Positions 8,746 through 17,824 are shown, numbered from the stretch's first letter. The stretch: 39,917 bases of DNA from Stenotrophomonas daejeonensis (GCF_001431505.1 NZ_LDJP01000048.1:1-39917); one strand, 5' to 3'. Numbers and translations are program-made. The notes: generated from the letters alone by a model not told the origin.

Positions 8746-9771
8746 ATGAGCAATGAAGCCCGTCGTTTCCACGTAGCCGTCGTCGGCGCCACCGGCGCGG
8801 TCGGCCAGACCATGCTGGCCATCCTGGCCGAGCGCAGGTTCCCGGTCGGCAAGCTGTCGGTGCTGGCCTCGGCCCGTTCGGCCGGCAACACCGTCGAATT
8901 CAATGGCGAAAAGATCACCGTCGAGGATCTGGCCAGCTTCGACCCGGCCGGCGTCGAGATCGCGCTGTTCTCCGCTGGTGGCGGCATCTCGAAGGAATAT
9001 GCGCCGAAGTTCGCCGCCGCCGGCGCGGTGGTGATCGACAACTCGTCCTCGTTCCGCTACGACGACGACGTGCCGCTGGTGGTGTCCGAGGTCAATCCGG
9101 AAGCGGCGAAGAACCGCCCGCGCGGCATCATCGCCAACCCCAACTGCTCGACCATGCAGCTGATGCCGGTGCTGGCGCCGATCCATCGCGAATACGGCAT
9201 CGAGCGCATCAACGTGGCCACCTACCAGTCGGTGTCCGGCGCCGGCCAGAGTGGCATGGAGGAGCTGGGCAAGCAGACCGCGCAGCTGCTGGGCTTCCAG
9301 GAAATCGAGCCGGGCAAGTTCCCGGTGCAGATCGCCTTCAACCTGATCCCGCACATCGACGAATTCCTCGACAACGGCTTCACCAAGGAGGAGATGAAGC
9401 TGGTGTGGGAGACCCGCAAGATCCTCGGCGACGACAGCATCCAGGTGAACCCCACCGCGGTGCGCGTGCCGGTGTTCTACGGCCACTCCGAGGCGGTGAA
9501 CATCGAGACGAAGACCAAGATTGGCGTCGAGCAGGCACGCGAACTGCTGGCCGCCGCGCCGGGGGTGAAGGTGGTGGACGAGCGCAAGGCCGGCGGTTAC
9601 CCGACCCCGGTGACCCATGCCTCCGGCACCGACCCGGTATACGTGGGCCGCATCCGCGAGGATTTCTCGCATCCGCGCGGCCTGAACCTGTGGGTGGTGG
9701 CCGACAACATCCGCAAGGGCGCGGCGTTGAACGCGGTGCAGCTGGCCGAGCTGGTCGCCAACGGCGGCTGA
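8746..9771 (+). CDS. asd: Aspartate-semialdehyde dehydrogenase
   Basis: Reduces aspartyl phosphate to aspartate semialdehyde with NADPH, the branch point to diaminopimelate/lysine, threonine and methionine. It has 341 residues, typical of the shorter ASADH class. The NADPH motif is GATGAVG (14-20). The catalytic cysteine is C134 in NPNCST, and the active-site histidine lies in FYGHSE. An 82-base gap, rich in pyrimidines and without a clear Shine-Dalgarno, separates it from the upstream dehydrogenase. In xanthomonads asd commonly precedes fimV-truA-trpF, as here. Confidence 0.98.
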   Translation: MSNEARRFHVAVVGATGAVGQTMLAILAERRFPVGKLSVLASARSAGNTVEFNGEKITVEDLASFDPAGVEIALFSAGGGISKEYAPKFAAAGAVVIDNSSSFRYDDDVPLVVSEVNPEAAKNRPRGIIANPNCSTMQLMPVLAPIHREYGIERINVATYQSVSGAGQSGMEELGKQTAQLLGFQEIEPGKFPVQIAFNLIPHIDEFLDNGFTKEEMKLVWETRKILGDDSIQVNPTAVRVPVFYGHSEAVNIETKTKIGVEQARELLAAAPGVKVVDERKAGGYPTPVTHASGTDPVYVGRIREDFSHPRGLNLWVVADNIRKGAALNAVQLAELVANGG

Positions 9772-9781
9772 CAGGCGCTTG

Positions 9782-9810
9782 GCGACGCCCGGCCGGTGGT
9801 CGGGCGTCGC
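9782..9810 (+). terminator. Possible asd terminator hairpin
   Basis: A perfect 10-bp stem (9782-9791 with 9801-9810, 9-nt loop) begins 11 bases after the asd stop. No T-run follows, so intrinsic termination is uncertain; it could act as an mRNA 3' stabiliser. Confidence 0.45.
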
Positions 9811-9844
9811 ACGACGCCGGAGCATTGCCGCAACCGGGTCGTCA

Positions 9845-9865
9845 GTGCCGACCAAGGGTCGGCAC
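9845..9865. repeat. Short palindrome between asd and fimV
   Basis: GTGCCGACC is repeated in inverted orientation around a 3-base loop (9845-9853, 9857-9865). Such CCGACC/GGTCGG hairpins look like another dispersed intergenic repeat; no role can be assigned. The rest of the 177-base gap holds nothing clear except the fimV -10. Confidence 0.5.
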
Positions 9866-9935
9866 CCACCGCTCTCGACACACCCACCGATGCCGGCTGC
9901 GTGCCTGTGCGGTATTCCAAATCCGGGTCTGCCGT

Positions 9936-9941
9936 TATAGT
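9936..9941 (+). promoter_or_regulatory. Candidate -10 element for fimV
   Basis: TATAGT (five of six consensus bases) ends seven bases before the ATG at 9949. A transcript from here would start at or next to the ATG, and no Shine-Dalgarno precedes that ATG, so a leaderless mRNA is possible. The -35 region is weak. Confidence 0.45.
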
Positions 9942-9948
9942 TCGCCGC

Positions 9949-11769
9949 ATGAAACCACGGGGCAAGGGCGCGATGCGCCCGATACAAACGGTGCTCGCGC
10001 TGCTGCTGATGCTGTCCAGCAGCGCCGCGATGGCGTTGGGGCTGGGTAACATCCGCGTGCTCTCCCGGCCGGGCCAGCCGCTGCTGGCCGAGATCCCGGT
10101 GATTTCCAGCGACCCGGACGAACTGGCCAACGCCCGCGTCGGGCTGGCCTCGCCGGCCACCTTCGAGCGGGTCGGGCTGGCGCCCCCGGAGGGGCTGGTC
10201 AGCGAGCTGCAGTTCGCCTTCGCCCAGGATGCGCAGGGGCGGGCGGTGGTGCGGGTGACCAGCGCCACGCCGGTGCAGGTGCCGGCGGTCGGCTTCCTGA
10301 TCGAGGTCGATTGGGGGCAGGGCCGGCTGGTGCGCGAATACTCGGCGCTGGTGTCCGCGCCGGAAACGGCGGCGGCCGTCGCCGAACCGGTGCTCGAGGC
10401 ACCGGCGACGCCGGACAACCTGATCGTGCGCGAGCCCGAGCCGCTGCCGGCCGAACCCGCCGAAACCCCGGCTCCGGTCCCGACCTCGCCGGTGCAGGCC
10501 CAGCCGGCCACGCCGGCAATGGCGCCGCCGGCCCCCATGCCGGCGCCAGCGGCGACGCGTGTGGATGGGCAACTGGCGCCGGTGCAGCGGGGGCAGGTGC
10601 TGTCGCGGATCGCCGGCGAACTGGCGCGCGAGAACGGCCATTCGCTGGACCAGACCATGCTGGCGCTGCTGCGCGCCAACCCGGACGCGTTCATCCGCGG
10701 CAACGTCAACCTGCTGCGGCAGGGCGCCGTGCTGCGCGTGCCGGGGCAGGACGAGCTGGAGCAGGTCAGCGCCGCCGAGGCGCGCGCCATCGTGCGCGAA
10801 CACACCGCGCAGTGGCGGCAGGCGCGCGCGCCGATCCCGCAACCGGAAGTGGCGGGTACGGCAACGGCCAGCGGCGGCGACGCGGGCGCGGTGCCAGTGG
10901 CCAGCGGCGCGCGGCTGGAGATCGCCCCGGCCGTGGCCGGGGGGCAGCAGAGCGCAGGAACGATGACCGGGCTCGATGCCGGCGGCGAGGGTGACATGGC
11001 GGCAAACGAACAACTGCGGCAGGCTCGGGAAGACATCGCCACGCGCGATGCCGAACTGCAGGAACTGCGCGAGCGCGTCGCCGCACTGGAAAAGCTGCAG
11101 GAGCAGCAGCAATCGCTGATCGCGATGAAGGACTCGGACCTGGCCGCCGCGCAGCAGCGCCTGGCCGACGCGGCCAAACAGGAATCCCCGGCGTCGATGC
11201 CGTGGGCATGGCTGGGCCTGGTGCTGGTATTGCTGGCCGGTGCGGGGTGGTGGCTGTCGCGCCGGCGCAAGCCGTCGCCGCTGCCGCCGGCCCCGCGTGG
11301 CGCACGGCCGACGCCGAGTTTCGCGTTGGCGATGCCGGCGGCCGAGCCGACCGTGGACGAGGCGTTGGACGACGAGCAGCACGAAGCGGTCGAGGAAACA
11401 TCGCCCGAACCCGAGGCCGAAGCGGCCCCGTTCTGGTCGCAGCCGGCCCCCGCCGCCGAAGCCGCGCCGGAGCAGGACGAACCGCAGCCGCCGGTGCTGC
11501 TGTTCGAGGCCTCGCGCCCGACCGGCGGCGTCGCGGAGACGGCCCCGGAAGCCGCCGCCCCGCCGCGCCCCACGGCGGTCATGGACAGCATGGCCCGGGT
11601 CGCGCCGCTCAACCCGGCGCCGGCCGGCCGCGAGCGGCTGGAGCTGGCCATCGCCTACCTGGACCTGGGCGACGCGGAAACCGCGCGCACGCTGCTCAAC
11701 GAAGTGGTGACCGGCGCCGACCCGAAGGCCCGCGACGAGGCGCTGGAACTGCTGGCGCGGCTGGGTTGA
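9949..11769 (+). CDS. fimV: FimV-type polar assembly protein
   Basis: Inner-membrane peptidoglycan-binding protein of the FimV/TspA/HubP class, which organises the cell pole and supports type IV pili and twitching. It has 606 residues if started at 9949. A signal peptide ends near AMA (about residue 29). The conserved FimV N-terminal domain (IRVLSRPGQPLLAEIPV) follows, then a proline/alanine-rich linker and a LysM-like segment (about 205-260, ending VLRVPG). A coiled coil lies at about 350-405 and a single membrane span at about 418-438. An acidic, proline-rich cytoplasmic linker leads to the C-terminal TPR-like FimV domain (about 561-606). An in-frame ATG at 9973 with AAGGG before it is an alternative start. 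Confidence 0.9.
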   Translation: MKPRGKGAMRPIQTVLALLLMLSSSAAMALGLGNIRVLSRPGQPLLAEIPVISSDPDELANARVGLASPATFERVGLAPPEGLVSELQFAFAQDAQGRAVVRVTSATPVQVPAVGFLIEVDWGQGRLVREYSALVSAPETAAAVAEPVLEAPATPDNLIVREPEPLPAEPAETPAPVPTSPVQAQPATPAMAPPAPMPAPAATRVDGQLAPVQRGQVLSRIAGELARENGHSLDQTMLALLRANPDAFIRGNVNLLRQGAVLRVPGQDELEQVSAAEARAIVREHTAQWRQARAPIPQPEVAGTATASGGDAGAVPVASGARLEIAPAVAGGQQSAGTMTGLDAGGEGDMAANEQLRQAREDIATRDAELQELRERVAALEKLQEQQQSLIAMKDSDLAAAQQRLADAAKQESPASMPWAWLGLVLVLLAGAGWWLSRRRKPSPLPPAPRGARPTPSFALAMPAAEPTVDEALDDEQHEAVEETSPEPEAEAAPFWSQPAPAAEAAPEQDEPQPPVLLFEASRPTGGVAETAPEAAAPPRPTAVMDSMARVAPLNPAPAGRERLELAIAYLDLGDAETARTLLNEVVTGADPKARDEALELLARLG

Positions 11770-11779
11770 GGCGGGGACG

Positions 11780-12139
11780 ATGAAGCGCGAGGGCCGCATC
11801 GACTACGTGGAGTTCGGCTCGCGCGACCCGGCCGCGAGCCGGCGCTTTTTCGAACAGGCGTTCGGCTGGCGGTTCGAGGACTACGGCCCGGACTACGTCG
11901 CCTTCGACGACGGCGAACTGCAGGGGGGCTTCTTTCGCGGCAACCCGGCCACCAGCGAGACGGGCGCGCCGCTGGTCGTGCTGTATGCGGCGCAGCTGGC
12001 GCCGGTGCAGTCCGCGGTGGAAGCGCACGGCGGCACCGTGGTGAAACCGGTATTTGCGTTTCCCGGCGGCCGCCGCTTCCAGTTCGTCGAGCCCGGCGGC
12101 AACGAACTGGCGGTGTGGTCCGAGCGCGAAAGCGACTGA
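11780..12139 (+). CDS. VOC-family protein
   Basis: A 119-residue protein of the vicinal-oxygen-chelate (glyoxalase/bleomycin-resistance) superfamily, one beta-alpha-beta-beta-beta pair. It starts with [20 protein letters not shown] and ends with the family's [14 protein letters not shown]. These proteins bind a metal or a small ligand, usually as dimers; sequence alone does not fix the activity. GGGGAC precedes the ATG, which lies ten bases after fimV. It sits between fimV and truA with short gaps, so it is probably co-transcribed but functionally unrelated. Confidence 0.85.
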   Translation: MKREGRIDYVEFGSRDPAASRRFFEQAFGWRFEDYGPDYVAFDDGELQGGFFRGNPATSETGAPLVVLYAAQLAPVQSAVEAHGGTVVKPVFAFPGGRRFQFVEPGGNELAVWSERESD

Positions 12140-12179
12140 CCGCCCGCCGCCACGGCACGCAACGATCAGAGGTTCGAAC

Positions 12180-12953
12180 ATGCGCTACGCGCTGGGCGTG
12201 GAATACGACGGCAGCGACTACAAGGGCTGGCAGCAGCTGGGCGAAAGCGGTTGCCCCAGCGTGCAGGCGACCTTGCAGGAGGCGCTGTCCTCCGTCGCCG
12301 ATGCGCCGGTCAGCGTGGTCTGCGCCGGCCGCACCGATGCCGGCGTGCATGGCGAATGCCAGGTGGTGCATTTCGACAGCGACGTCGTGCGCGACCCGCG
12401 CGGCTGGACGCTGGGCACCACCACGCGGCTGCCGCCGTCGGTGTGCGTGCGCTGGTGCGTGCCGGTGGCCGATGATTTCCACGCGCGCTTCTCGGCGCGG
12501 GCGCGGCGCTACCGCTACCGCTTGCTCAACCGCCAGGTACGCCCGGCGCTGTACCGGCAGACGCTGAGCTGGGAGCGGCGCGCGCTGGACGCCGGGGCGA
12601 TGCACCGCGCCGCGCAGGCATTGCTGGGCGAGAACGACTTCAGTTCGTTCCGCAGCGTGCAGTGCCAGGCCCTGCATGCCCGCCGCGAGCTGCAGTCGAT
12701 TTCCGTCGCCCGCCACGGCGAGGTGGTGGAGGTGGAAGTGCAGGCCAATGCCTTCCTGCACCACATGGTGCGCAACATCGTCGGCTCGCTGCTGCTGGTC
12801 GGAGCCGGCGAGAAACCCGAAGGCTGGATCGGCGAGGTGCTGGCCCTGCGCGACCGCAACCGCGCCGGCCCGACCGCGCCGCCGCAGGGGCTGGTGTTCG
12901 TCGGCCCGCTGTATCCCGACCAGTGGCAACTGCCGGCGGAGGTGACCCTGTGA
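12180..12953 (+). CDS. truA: tRNA pseudouridine(38-40) synthase
   Basis: Makes pseudouridine at positions 38, 39 and 40 of tRNA anticodon arms. It has 257 residues. The catalytic aspartate is D53 in [19 protein letters not shown] (8-18) and [14 protein letters not shown] near residue 200 are further signatures. The ATG at 12180 has AGAGG upstream. The stop overlaps the GTG start of trpF, the usual truA-trpF pair. Confidence 0.97.
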   Translation: MRYALGVEYDGSDYKGWQQLGESGCPSVQATLQEALSSVADAPVSVVCAGRTDAGVHGECQVVHFDSDVVRDPRGWTLGTTTRLPPSVCVRWCVPVADDFHARFSARARRYRYRLLNRQVRPALYRQTLSWERRALDAGAMHRAAQALLGENDFSSFRSVQCQALHARRELQSISVARHGEVVEVEVQANAFLHHMVRNIVGSLLLVGAGEKPEGWIGEVLALRDRNRAGPTAPPQGLVFVGPLYPDQWQLPAEVTL

Positions 12954-13615
12954 GCCGCGTCCTGTTCCGTACCCGCATCAAGTTCTGCGGCATGACCCGC
13001 GCCGGCGACATCCGCCTGGCCGGCGAGCTGGGCGTGGACGCGGTGGGCTTCGTCTTCGCCCGCGGCAGCACGCGCCGGGTGGCGCCGGCCGAGGCGCGCG
13101 CGATGCGCCTGGCGGTCGCGCCGCTGGTCGACGTGGTGGCACTGTTCCGCAACAACAGCCGCGAGGAGGTGCGCGAGGTGATGCGCACGGTGCGGCCGGA
13201 CCTGCTGCAGTTCCACGGCGAGGAGGACGACACCTTCTGCCGTGCGTTCAACATGCCCTACCTGAAGGCGGTGGCGATGGGCGGGGCCGAAGACGTCGCC
13301 GCGCGCGAGCTGCAGCAGGCGCACCCGCAGGCGGCCGGCTTCCTGCTGGACAGCCATGCGCCGGGCGGCAGCGGCGGCAGCGGCATGACCTTCGACTGGT
13401 CGCAGGTGCCTGGCGGGTTGCACCGGCCGTTCCTGCTGGCCGGCGGCATCCGCCCGGACAATGTGTTCGACGCCATCGTCGCCACCCGCCCGTGGGGCGT
13501 GGACGTGTCCAGCGGCATCGAGTCGGAGCCCGGCCTGAAGGACGGCGAGAAGATGCGCCGCTTCGTCGAGGAAGTGCGGCGCGCGGACCTGCAGGCGCCG
13601 GACGAACCGATCTAG
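12950..13615 (+). CDS. trpF: Phosphoribosylanthranilate isomerase
   Basis: Third step of tryptophan synthesis, an Amadori rearrangement of phosphoribosylanthranilate. It has 221 residues, a TIM barrel with the catalytic pair C13 (KFCGMT) and D134 ([15 protein letters not shown]) and the phosphate-binding [10 protein letters not shown]. It starts with GTG at 12950, whose GTGA overlaps the truA stop, and a strong GGAGGTGA lies at 12938-12945. In xanthomonads trpB and trpA usually follow; here a hairpin, a REP-like element and the convergent hemE follow instead. Confidence 0.97.
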   Translation: MSRVLFRTRIKFCGMTRAGDIRLAGELGVDAVGFVFARGSTRRVAPAEARAMRLAVAPLVDVVALFRNNSREEVREVMRTVRPDLLQFHGEEDDTFCRAFNMPYLKAVAMGGAEDVAARELQQAHPQAAGFLLDSHAPGGSGGSGMTFDWSQVPGGLHRPFLLAGGIRPDNVFDAIVATRPWGVDVSSGIESEPGLKDGEKMRRFVEEVRRADLQAPDEPI

Positions 13616-13629
13616 GCGTTGCCGCGCGC

Positions 13630-13653
13630 CGTCCCGCCCATGCAGGCGGGACG
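13630..13653 (+). terminator. Hairpin after trpF
   Basis: A perfect 9-bp stem (13630-13638 with 13645-13653, 6-nt loop) lies 14 bases after the trpF stop. There is no T-run, so it is a possible rather than certain terminator. Confidence 0.45.
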
Positions 13654-13677
13654 AAGGTCGATTGATCCGCGATCACC

Positions 13678-13746
13678 GTGGATGCGGGGCATGCTCCGCA
13701 TGGAGCCTTCCCGGTGAAGCCCGTGCCGGGCAAGCCCGGCACCTAC
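13678..13746. repeat. Composite REP-like element, copy 1
   Basis: Two hairpins are joined by a conserved linker. The left one is a near-palindrome (13682-13701) preceded by GTGG, a variant of GTAG. The linker contains CCTTCCCGGTGAAGCC. The right hairpin is a perfect 9-bp stem with an AA loop (13723-13731, 13734-13742), followed by CTAC. Linker, spacing and orientation match the elements at 27909 and 38605. It lies between the convergent trpF and hemE. Confidence 0.75.
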
Positions 13747-13760
13747 GTGGGAGCGGGTTT

Positions 13761-14834
13761 TCAGCGGCGGCTGTGGCGGTGCACGGCATCGACCAGCACG
13801 GCGACGTGCTCGGGGTTCATGTCCGGCGACATGCCGTGGCCGAGGTTGAACACGTGGCCCTCGCGCGAGCCGCCGTTGCCGGCGGCGTAGCTGTCCAGCA
13901 CCTTGCCCACCTCGCCGGTGATGGCTTCGGGCGAGCCATACAGCGTGGCCGGGTCGAGGTTGCCCTGCAGCGCGACCTTGCCGGCGGCCGCGCGCGCAGC
14001 GTCTTCCAGGGTGATGGTCCAGTCCACGCCGACGCCCTCGGCGCCGCTGGCGGCCAGCTCGGCCACGTACTGGCCGGTGCCCTTGCCGAACAGGATCAGC
14101 GGGGTGCGGCCGGCACCTTCGCCGCGCTCCAGTTCACGCGCGATGCGGTTGAGGTAGCGCAGCGAGAACTCGCGGTACATCGCCGGCCCCAGCACGCCGC
14201 CCCAGGTGTCGAACACCTGCAGCGCCTGCGCGCCGGCCGCGCGCTGCGCCGACAGGTAGGCGATCACCGCGTCGGTCACCACCTCCAGCAGCTTGTGCAG
14301 CGCCTGCGGCTCGTTCAACGCCATTGCCTTGATCCGCGCGTAGTCCTTGCTGCCGCCGCCTTCGATCATGTAGCAGGCCAGCGTCCACGGGCTGCCGGAG
14401 AAGCCGATCAGCGGTACCTTGCCGTCCAGCTCGCGGCGGATCAGCCGCACCGCGTCCATCACGTAGCGCAGTTCGGTTTCCATGTCCGGCACCGCCAGCC
14501 TGGCGATGGCCGCGGCATCACGCACCGGATGGTGGAACTTGGGGCCTTCGCCGTCGGCGAAATACAGGCCCAGGCCCATCGCATCGGGCACGGTGAGGAT
14601 GTCGGAGAACAGGATGGCCGCGTCCAGGTCGAAGCGGCGCAGCGGTTGCAGCGTCACCTCGCAGGCGATTTCCGGGTTTTTGGCCATGCCCAGGAAGCTG
14701 CCGGCGCTGGCGCGGGTGGCACGGTATTCCGGCAGGTAGCGGCCGGCCTGGCGCATCAGCCAGACGGGGGTGCAGTCCACCGGCTCGCGGCGCAGGGCGC
14801 GCAGGAAGCGGTCGTTGCGAAGGGGGCTGGTCAC
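13761..14834 (-). CDS. hemE: Uroporphyrinogen decarboxylase
   Basis: Decarboxylates the four acetate side chains of uroporphyrinogen III to give coproporphyrinogen III in haem synthesis. It has 357 residues. It shows the N-terminal [16 protein letters not shown] (R28, R32), the catalytic aspartate D78 in LFSDIL, the [12 protein letters not shown] motif and the terminal [10 protein letters not shown]. The start is GTG at 14834, set by AAGGAG at 14840-14845, five bases upstream. It lies 38 bases after the small WGR gene on the same strand, so the two probably share an mRNA. Confidence 0.97.
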   Translation of the reverse strand: MTSPLRNDRFLRALRREPVDCTPVWLMRQAGRYLPEYRATRASAGSFLGMAKNPEIACEVTLQPLRRFDLDAAILFSDILTVPDAMGLGLYFADGEGPKFHHPVRDAAAIARLAVPDMETELRYVMDAVRLIRRELDGKVPLIGFSGSPWTLACYMIEGGGSKDYARIKAMALNEPQALHKLLEVVTDAVIAYLSAQRAAGAQALQVFDTWGGVLGPAMYREFSLRYLNRIARELERGEGAGRTPLILFGKGTGQYVAELAASGAEGVGVDWTITLEDAARAAAGKVALQGNLDPATLYGSPEAITGEVGKVLDSYAAGNGGSREGHVFNLGHGMSPDMNPEHVAVLVDAVHRHSRR

Positions 14835-14872
14835 GGGTACTCCTTGGAACGGGGCCGGCCTTGCAGGGCCGG

Positions 14873-15124
14873 TCAGGGATGCGGTTCGCCGCTGGTGAAC
14901 ACCACCTGGAAGCCGCGCTTGATCTGGGTGTCGCGCGCCTTCTCGAAGGCGTGGCGGGCCTCGTCCTGCTGCAGGAACAGCTCGCGCCGCAGTTGCGAGC
15001 GGCCGCCGGTCTGGCCGGTTTCGCGCAGCAGTTCCCAGCCGCCGAGCAGGTCGGGCATCAGCGAGAGCTGCACGTAGCGGGGGGATTCGTTGCCGCTGGG
15101 CGGCTGCTGCAGGTAGACGCGCAT
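14873..15124 (-). CDS. Small WGR-domain protein
   Basis: An 83-residue protein consisting of little more than one WGR domain, named for a Trp-Gly-Arg motif also found in poly(ADP-ribose) polymerases and in the MolR regulator, where it contacts nucleic acid. Visible are [21 protein letters not shown] (30-44), and the family's C-terminal helix with [18 protein letters not shown]. The canonical WGR tripeptide is divergent here. The ATG at 15124 is seven bases from a TACAAT hexamer and has no Shine-Dalgarno; an in-frame ATG at 15154 is the alternative. It lies just upstream of hemE; no haem role is known. Confidence 0.75.
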   Translation of the reverse strand: MRVYLQQPPSGNESPRYVQLSLMPDLLGGWELLRETGQTGGRSQLRRELFLQQDEARHAFEKARDTQIKRGFQVVFTSGEPHP

Positions 15125-15131
15125 GCTGCCG

Positions 15132-15137
15132 ATTGTA
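15132..15137 (-). promoter_or_regulatory. Candidate -10 element for the WGR-hemE operon
   Basis: TACAAT on the minus strand (five of six consensus bases) ends seven bases before the ATG at 15124, consistent with a leaderless transcript. No good -35 is visible. Confidence 0.4.
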
Positions 15138-15183
15138 GCCGCTGCGGGTTGCATCGGCGGGATCCGGGCAGGCCATGTCTGCC

Positions 15184-15253
15184 GTAGGTCGGGGCTACGT
15201 CTCCGACGTTTTGCGCCGGATGCCGAAGCGTCGGGGACGTAGCCCCGACCTAC
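15184..15253. repeat. Long inverted repeat with GTAG ends
   Basis: Two 25-base arms (15184-15208 and 15229-15253) match at 24 of 25 positions around a 20-base loop. The element begins GTAG and ends CTAC. It fills part of the 170-base gap between aroB and the WGR gene and would form a strong hairpin in either strand's RNA. It belongs to the same broad GTAG class as other repeats here but has a different core (GGTCGGGGCTACG). Confidence 0.75.
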
Positions 15254-15294
15254 GACTGCCGGCCAGCGGCCGGCACCACCGGGGCATGGCGTCG

Positions 15295-16404
15295 TCAGCC
15301 GCCGCGTAGCACGTCCAGCACCGCGGCCTCGTCCACGTCGGGCACCACCTCGGCCTTGCCGATGCCGCGCCACAGCACCAGCCGCAGGCGGCCGGCGATG
15401 TTCTTCTTGTCCAGGCGCATGTGTTGCAGCAGGGTTTCCGGCGTCAGTCCGGCGGGGATCGCGGTAGGCAGGCCATACGCCTGCAGCAGCGTGCGCAGGC
15501 TTTCGGTATCGGCGGCATCGGCCATGCCCAGCGCCGCCGACAGCCTTGCCGCCAGCACCATGCCCACCGCCACCGCTTCGCCGTGGTTGAGGTTGTCGTT
15601 GCCCGGCGCGCCGTAGCCCTGCGCGGTCTCGATGGCGTGGCCGAAGGTGTGGCCGAGGTTGAGCAGGGCGCGCTCGCCCTTCTCCAGCGGGTCGCGTTCG
15701 ACGATCTCGGCCTTGTGCTCGCAGCTGCGGGCGATGGCCTGCGCCAGCGCGGCGTCGTCGCCGGCCAGCAGTGCGGCGCGTTCGGCCTGCAGCCACTGGA
15801 AGAACAGCGGGTCGCGGATGCAGCCGTACTTGACGACCTCGGCCAGCCCGGCGCGCAGTTCGCGCGCGGGCAGGCTGCGCAGCACGCCGGTGTCGGCAAT
15901 CACCGCGCGCGGCGGGTGGAAGGCGCCGACCAGGTTCTTGCCTTGCGGAATATCGACGGCGGTCTTGCCGCCGACCGAGGAATCCACCATCGCCAGCAGG
16001 GTGGTGGGCAGCTGCACGCAATCGACGCCGCGCATCCAGCAGGCCGCGGCGAAGCCGGCCAGGTCGCCGACCACGCCGCCGCCCAGCGCCAATACGCAGG
16101 CGTCGCGGGTGGCGCCGAGCGCGGCCAGCGCGTCGATCGCGCCGCCGAAATTGTGCAGGGTCTTGGAGGCCTCGCCGGCGGGGATCAGGTGCTGGCCGAT
16201 CTTCAGCTGCGGGCGCGCGGCCTGCAGGGTTTCGCGCACGCCCTGCAGGTACAGCGGCGCCACGGTGTCGTCGCTGACCAGCAGCACGTGGCGGCCGCGC
16301 AGGGCGGCGGTGAGCAGGCCGGCGTCGCCCAGCAGGCCGGGGCCGATGTGGATCGAATACGGGCGTTCGCCACCGACGGCGACGCTGCGCGGGGATGCGT
16401 TCAT
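15295..16404 (-). CDS. aroB: 3-Dehydroquinate synthase
   Basis: Converts DAHP to 3-dehydroquinate, the second shikimate-pathway step, using NAD+ and a metal ion. It has 369 residues. The NAD motif is [13 protein letters not shown], with [16 protein letters not shown] and [10 protein letters not shown] following. The metal ligands are the glutamate in EVVKYG and the histidines in [11 protein letters not shown] and NHGEAVAVG. The ATG at 16404 overlaps the aroK stop by four bases (ATGA), the usual aroK-aroB pair. Confidence 0.98.
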   Translation of the reverse strand: MNASPRSVAVGGERPYSIHIGPGLLGDAGLLTAALRGRHVLLVSDDTVAPLYLQGVRETLQAARPQLKIGQHLIPAGEASKTLHNFGGAIDALAALGATRDACVLALGGGVVGDLAGFAAACWMRGVDCVQLPTTLLAMVDSSVGGKTAVDIPQGKNLVGAFHPPRAVIADTGVLRSLPARELRAGLAEVVKYGCIRDPLFFQWLQAERAALLAGDDAALAQAIARSCEHKAEIVERDPLEKGERALLNLGHTFGHAIETAQGYGAPGNDNLNHGEAVAVGMVLAARLSAALGMADAADTESLRTLLQAYGLPTAIPAGLTPETLLQHMRLDKKNIAGRLRLVLWRGIGKAEVVPDVDEAAVLDVLRGG

Positions 16405-16943
16405 GCGGAGAATTCCGGGTTCTGCCACTGCGCGGCCACGCGCACCACCAATTGCGCGGTGGCCTCGACGGGGGAGTGGGCGTCGGTATCGAGGATCAGG
16501 TCGGCGACCTCGCGGTACAGCGGGTCGCGCAGCGCGGCCATGTCGCGCAATACCTGTTCGCGGTCCTCGCGTTGCAGCAGCGGGCGGCACTTGTCGCGCT
16601 GCAGGCGCTGCAGCTGCGCGGGTACGCCCACGCGCAGCCAGACCACGAAGCCGCGGCTGCGGATGCGCTGGCGGTTGTCGGCGTCCAGCACCGCGCCGCC
16701 GCCGGTGGACACCAGTTGCCCGCCGCGTTCGAGCAGGGCGGCCAGCACGCGTTTCTCGTGCGCACGGAAGCCGTGCTCGCCGACATTCTCGAAGATGGCG
16801 GGAATGCCACTGCCCACGTCCTCGACGATGGCCTGGTCGACGTCGACGAACTCCAGACCGAAGCGCTCGGCCAGGCGACGGCCGATGCTGGTTTTGCCGG
16901 CGCCCATCGGGCCGACGAGGATGAGGTTGGGGGCGGGGTTCAT
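16401..16943 (-). CDS. aroK: Shikimate kinase
   Basis: Phosphorylates shikimate with ATP. It has 180 residues. It shows the P-loop GPMGAGKT (11-18), shikimate-binding D36 (DVDQ), R60 (GFRAHE) and GGG 81-83, and the lid arginine in KCRPLL. A TAGCAT hexamer on the minus strand (16958-16953) lies nine bases before the ATG and an exact TTGACA at 16972-16967, but the spacing between them is too short for a standard promoter. In many gammaproteobacteria pilMNOPQ precede aroKB; here a divergent dodecin gene is the neighbour. Confidence 0.97.
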   Translation of the reverse strand: MNPAPNLILVGPMGAGKTSIGRRLAERFGLEFVDVDQAIVEDVGSGIPAIFENVGEHGFRAHEKRVLAALLERGGQLVSTGGGAVLDADNRQRIRSRGFVVWLRVGVPAQLQRLQRDKCRPLLQREDREQVLRDMAALRDPLYREVADLILDTDAHSPVEATAQLVVRVAAQWQNPEFSA

Positions 16944-17006
16944 TGCGCTGCGATGCTAGCACCTCGTGTCAATGCTTTAACACGGCTGCGGCCATGCTGC
17001 GGGCTG

Positions 17007-17023
17007 CCACGAATGGTTCGTGG
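17007..17023 (+). promoter_or_regulatory. Inverted repeat in the dodecin leader
   Basis: CCACGAA and TTCGTGG are separated by TGG, giving a 7-bp stem or a dyad operator 12 bases before the dodecin Shine-Dalgarno (AGGAG at 17035-17039). Whether it works as DNA or RNA cannot be told. Confidence 0.35.
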
Positions 17024-17045
17024 TGCAACCAACGAGGAGCCGATC

Positions 17046-17249
17046 ATGTCAGTGGCAAAGATCATCGAAGTCAGCGCGTCGTCCACGACCAGCATCGAGG
17101 ACGCGGTCCGCGGTGGCTTGAAGAAGGTGGCCGGGACGGTCAAGGGCATCCAGGGCGCGTGGGTCAACGAGACCAAGGCGGTCACCGACGCGCAGGGCAA
17201 CGTCACCGAGTGGCGGGTGAACATGCGGGTGACCTTCCTGGTCGAGTGA
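17046..17249 (+). CDS. Dodecin
   Basis: Small dodecameric flavin-binding and flavin-storage protein. Its 67 residues match the family length, starting MSVAKIIEVSASS, with the flavin-stacking tryptophan in GAWVNE and a C-terminal strand EWRVNMRVTFLVE. AGGAG is seven bases upstream of the ATG. It is transcribed away from aroK and ends 82 bases before the convergent hemerythrin gene. It was found as an internal start of a longer open frame, whose upstream part overlaps aroK antisense and is not coding. Confidence 0.93.
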   Translation: MSVAKIIEVSASSTTSIEDAVRGGLKKVAGTVKGIQGAWVNETKAVTDAQGNVTEWRVNMRVTFLVE

Positions 17250-17274
17250 ATACCGGGCGTGGCGGAGGCGTCCG

Positions 17275-17310
17275 CCGCGATGGCGCCCGGTGGGCGCAAC
17301 GCCATCGCGG
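17275..17310. terminator. Bidirectional hairpin between dodecin and hemerythrin
   Basis: A perfect 11-bp stem (17275-17285 with 17300-17310, 14-nt loop) lies between the two convergent stop codons. It has no T-run on either strand; a shared terminator is the likeliest role. Confidence 0.5.
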
Positions 17311-17331
17311 CCGGCGCCGCTGCCGCGTGGG

Positions 17332-17793
17332 TCAGTGGAACAGGCGCTTGAGCGTGCGGCCGAGCCAGCCGCCTTCCTCGTGCTCGCGGGCGAATTTGTT
17401 GAGGTGGCGCTTGACCTGTTCGGCATAGGCCTTGTCGTCGCCGCGGATGTGGTTGAACAGCCAGCGCGAGAGCATGTTGCGCAGTTCGTCGGTGATGTCC
17501 TCGCCGGCCTCGAAGCGCATGCGGTATTCGGAGACGCGCTTGATGAACACTTCGTGCACGCGCTTGTGCGCGGCGCAGAACGCGTAGCCGGCTTCCTCCA
17601 TCAGTTCTTCCTCGAAGGCGAAGTGCGACAGGGTGTAGTCGATCAGCTCGTCGATCACCTCGCCGACGGCGATGCGCTGCATGCTCTTCTGCGCCGCGTG
17701 CAGGTGGTTGAGCATTTCCACGATGCGCATGTGCTGGTGGTCGATGACCTCCACGCCGGTGTTGAGGTCGTCCTGCCATACCAGTAGTGCCAT
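17332..17793 (-). CDS. Bacteriohemerythrin
   Basis: Four-helix-bundle protein with a non-haem di-iron centre that binds O2 reversibly. It has 153 residues, slightly longer than the minimal domain. All seven iron ligands of the family are visible: H19, H57, E61, H76, H80, H115 and D120 (HFAFEE, AHKRVH, HIRGDD). The ATG at 17793 has GGAGA seven bases upstream. A perfect FNR-type box and a matching -10 lie upstream, indicating oxygen-responsive control. It may supply or sense O2 under microaerobic conditions, which is inference. The neighbouring GGDEF gene is on the same strand. Confidence 0.93.
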   Translation of the reverse strand: MALLVWQDDLNTGVEVIDHQHMRIVEMLNHLHAAQKSMQRIAVGEVIDELIDYTLSHFAFEEELMEEAGYAFCAAHKRVHEVFIKRVSEYRMRFEAGEDITDELRNMLSRWLFNHIRGDDKAYAEQVKRHLNKFAREHEEGGWLGRTLKRLFH

Positions 17794-17824
17794 CGTTGTT
17801 TCTCCGCCATGTGCTTCGGGCGGG

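Noticed and set aside
8626..11799. Minus-strand open frame of 1057 codons opposite asd and fimV
   Set aside because: It is antisense to two clear genes, has a low-complexity Arg/Gly/His-rich product and no recognisable domain; long antisense frames are common in G+C-rich DNA.
16953..16972. TTGACA plus TAGCAT as an aroK promoter
   Set aside because: The two hexamers are only 8 bases apart, too close for a sigma-70 promoter; noted only as a possible -10.
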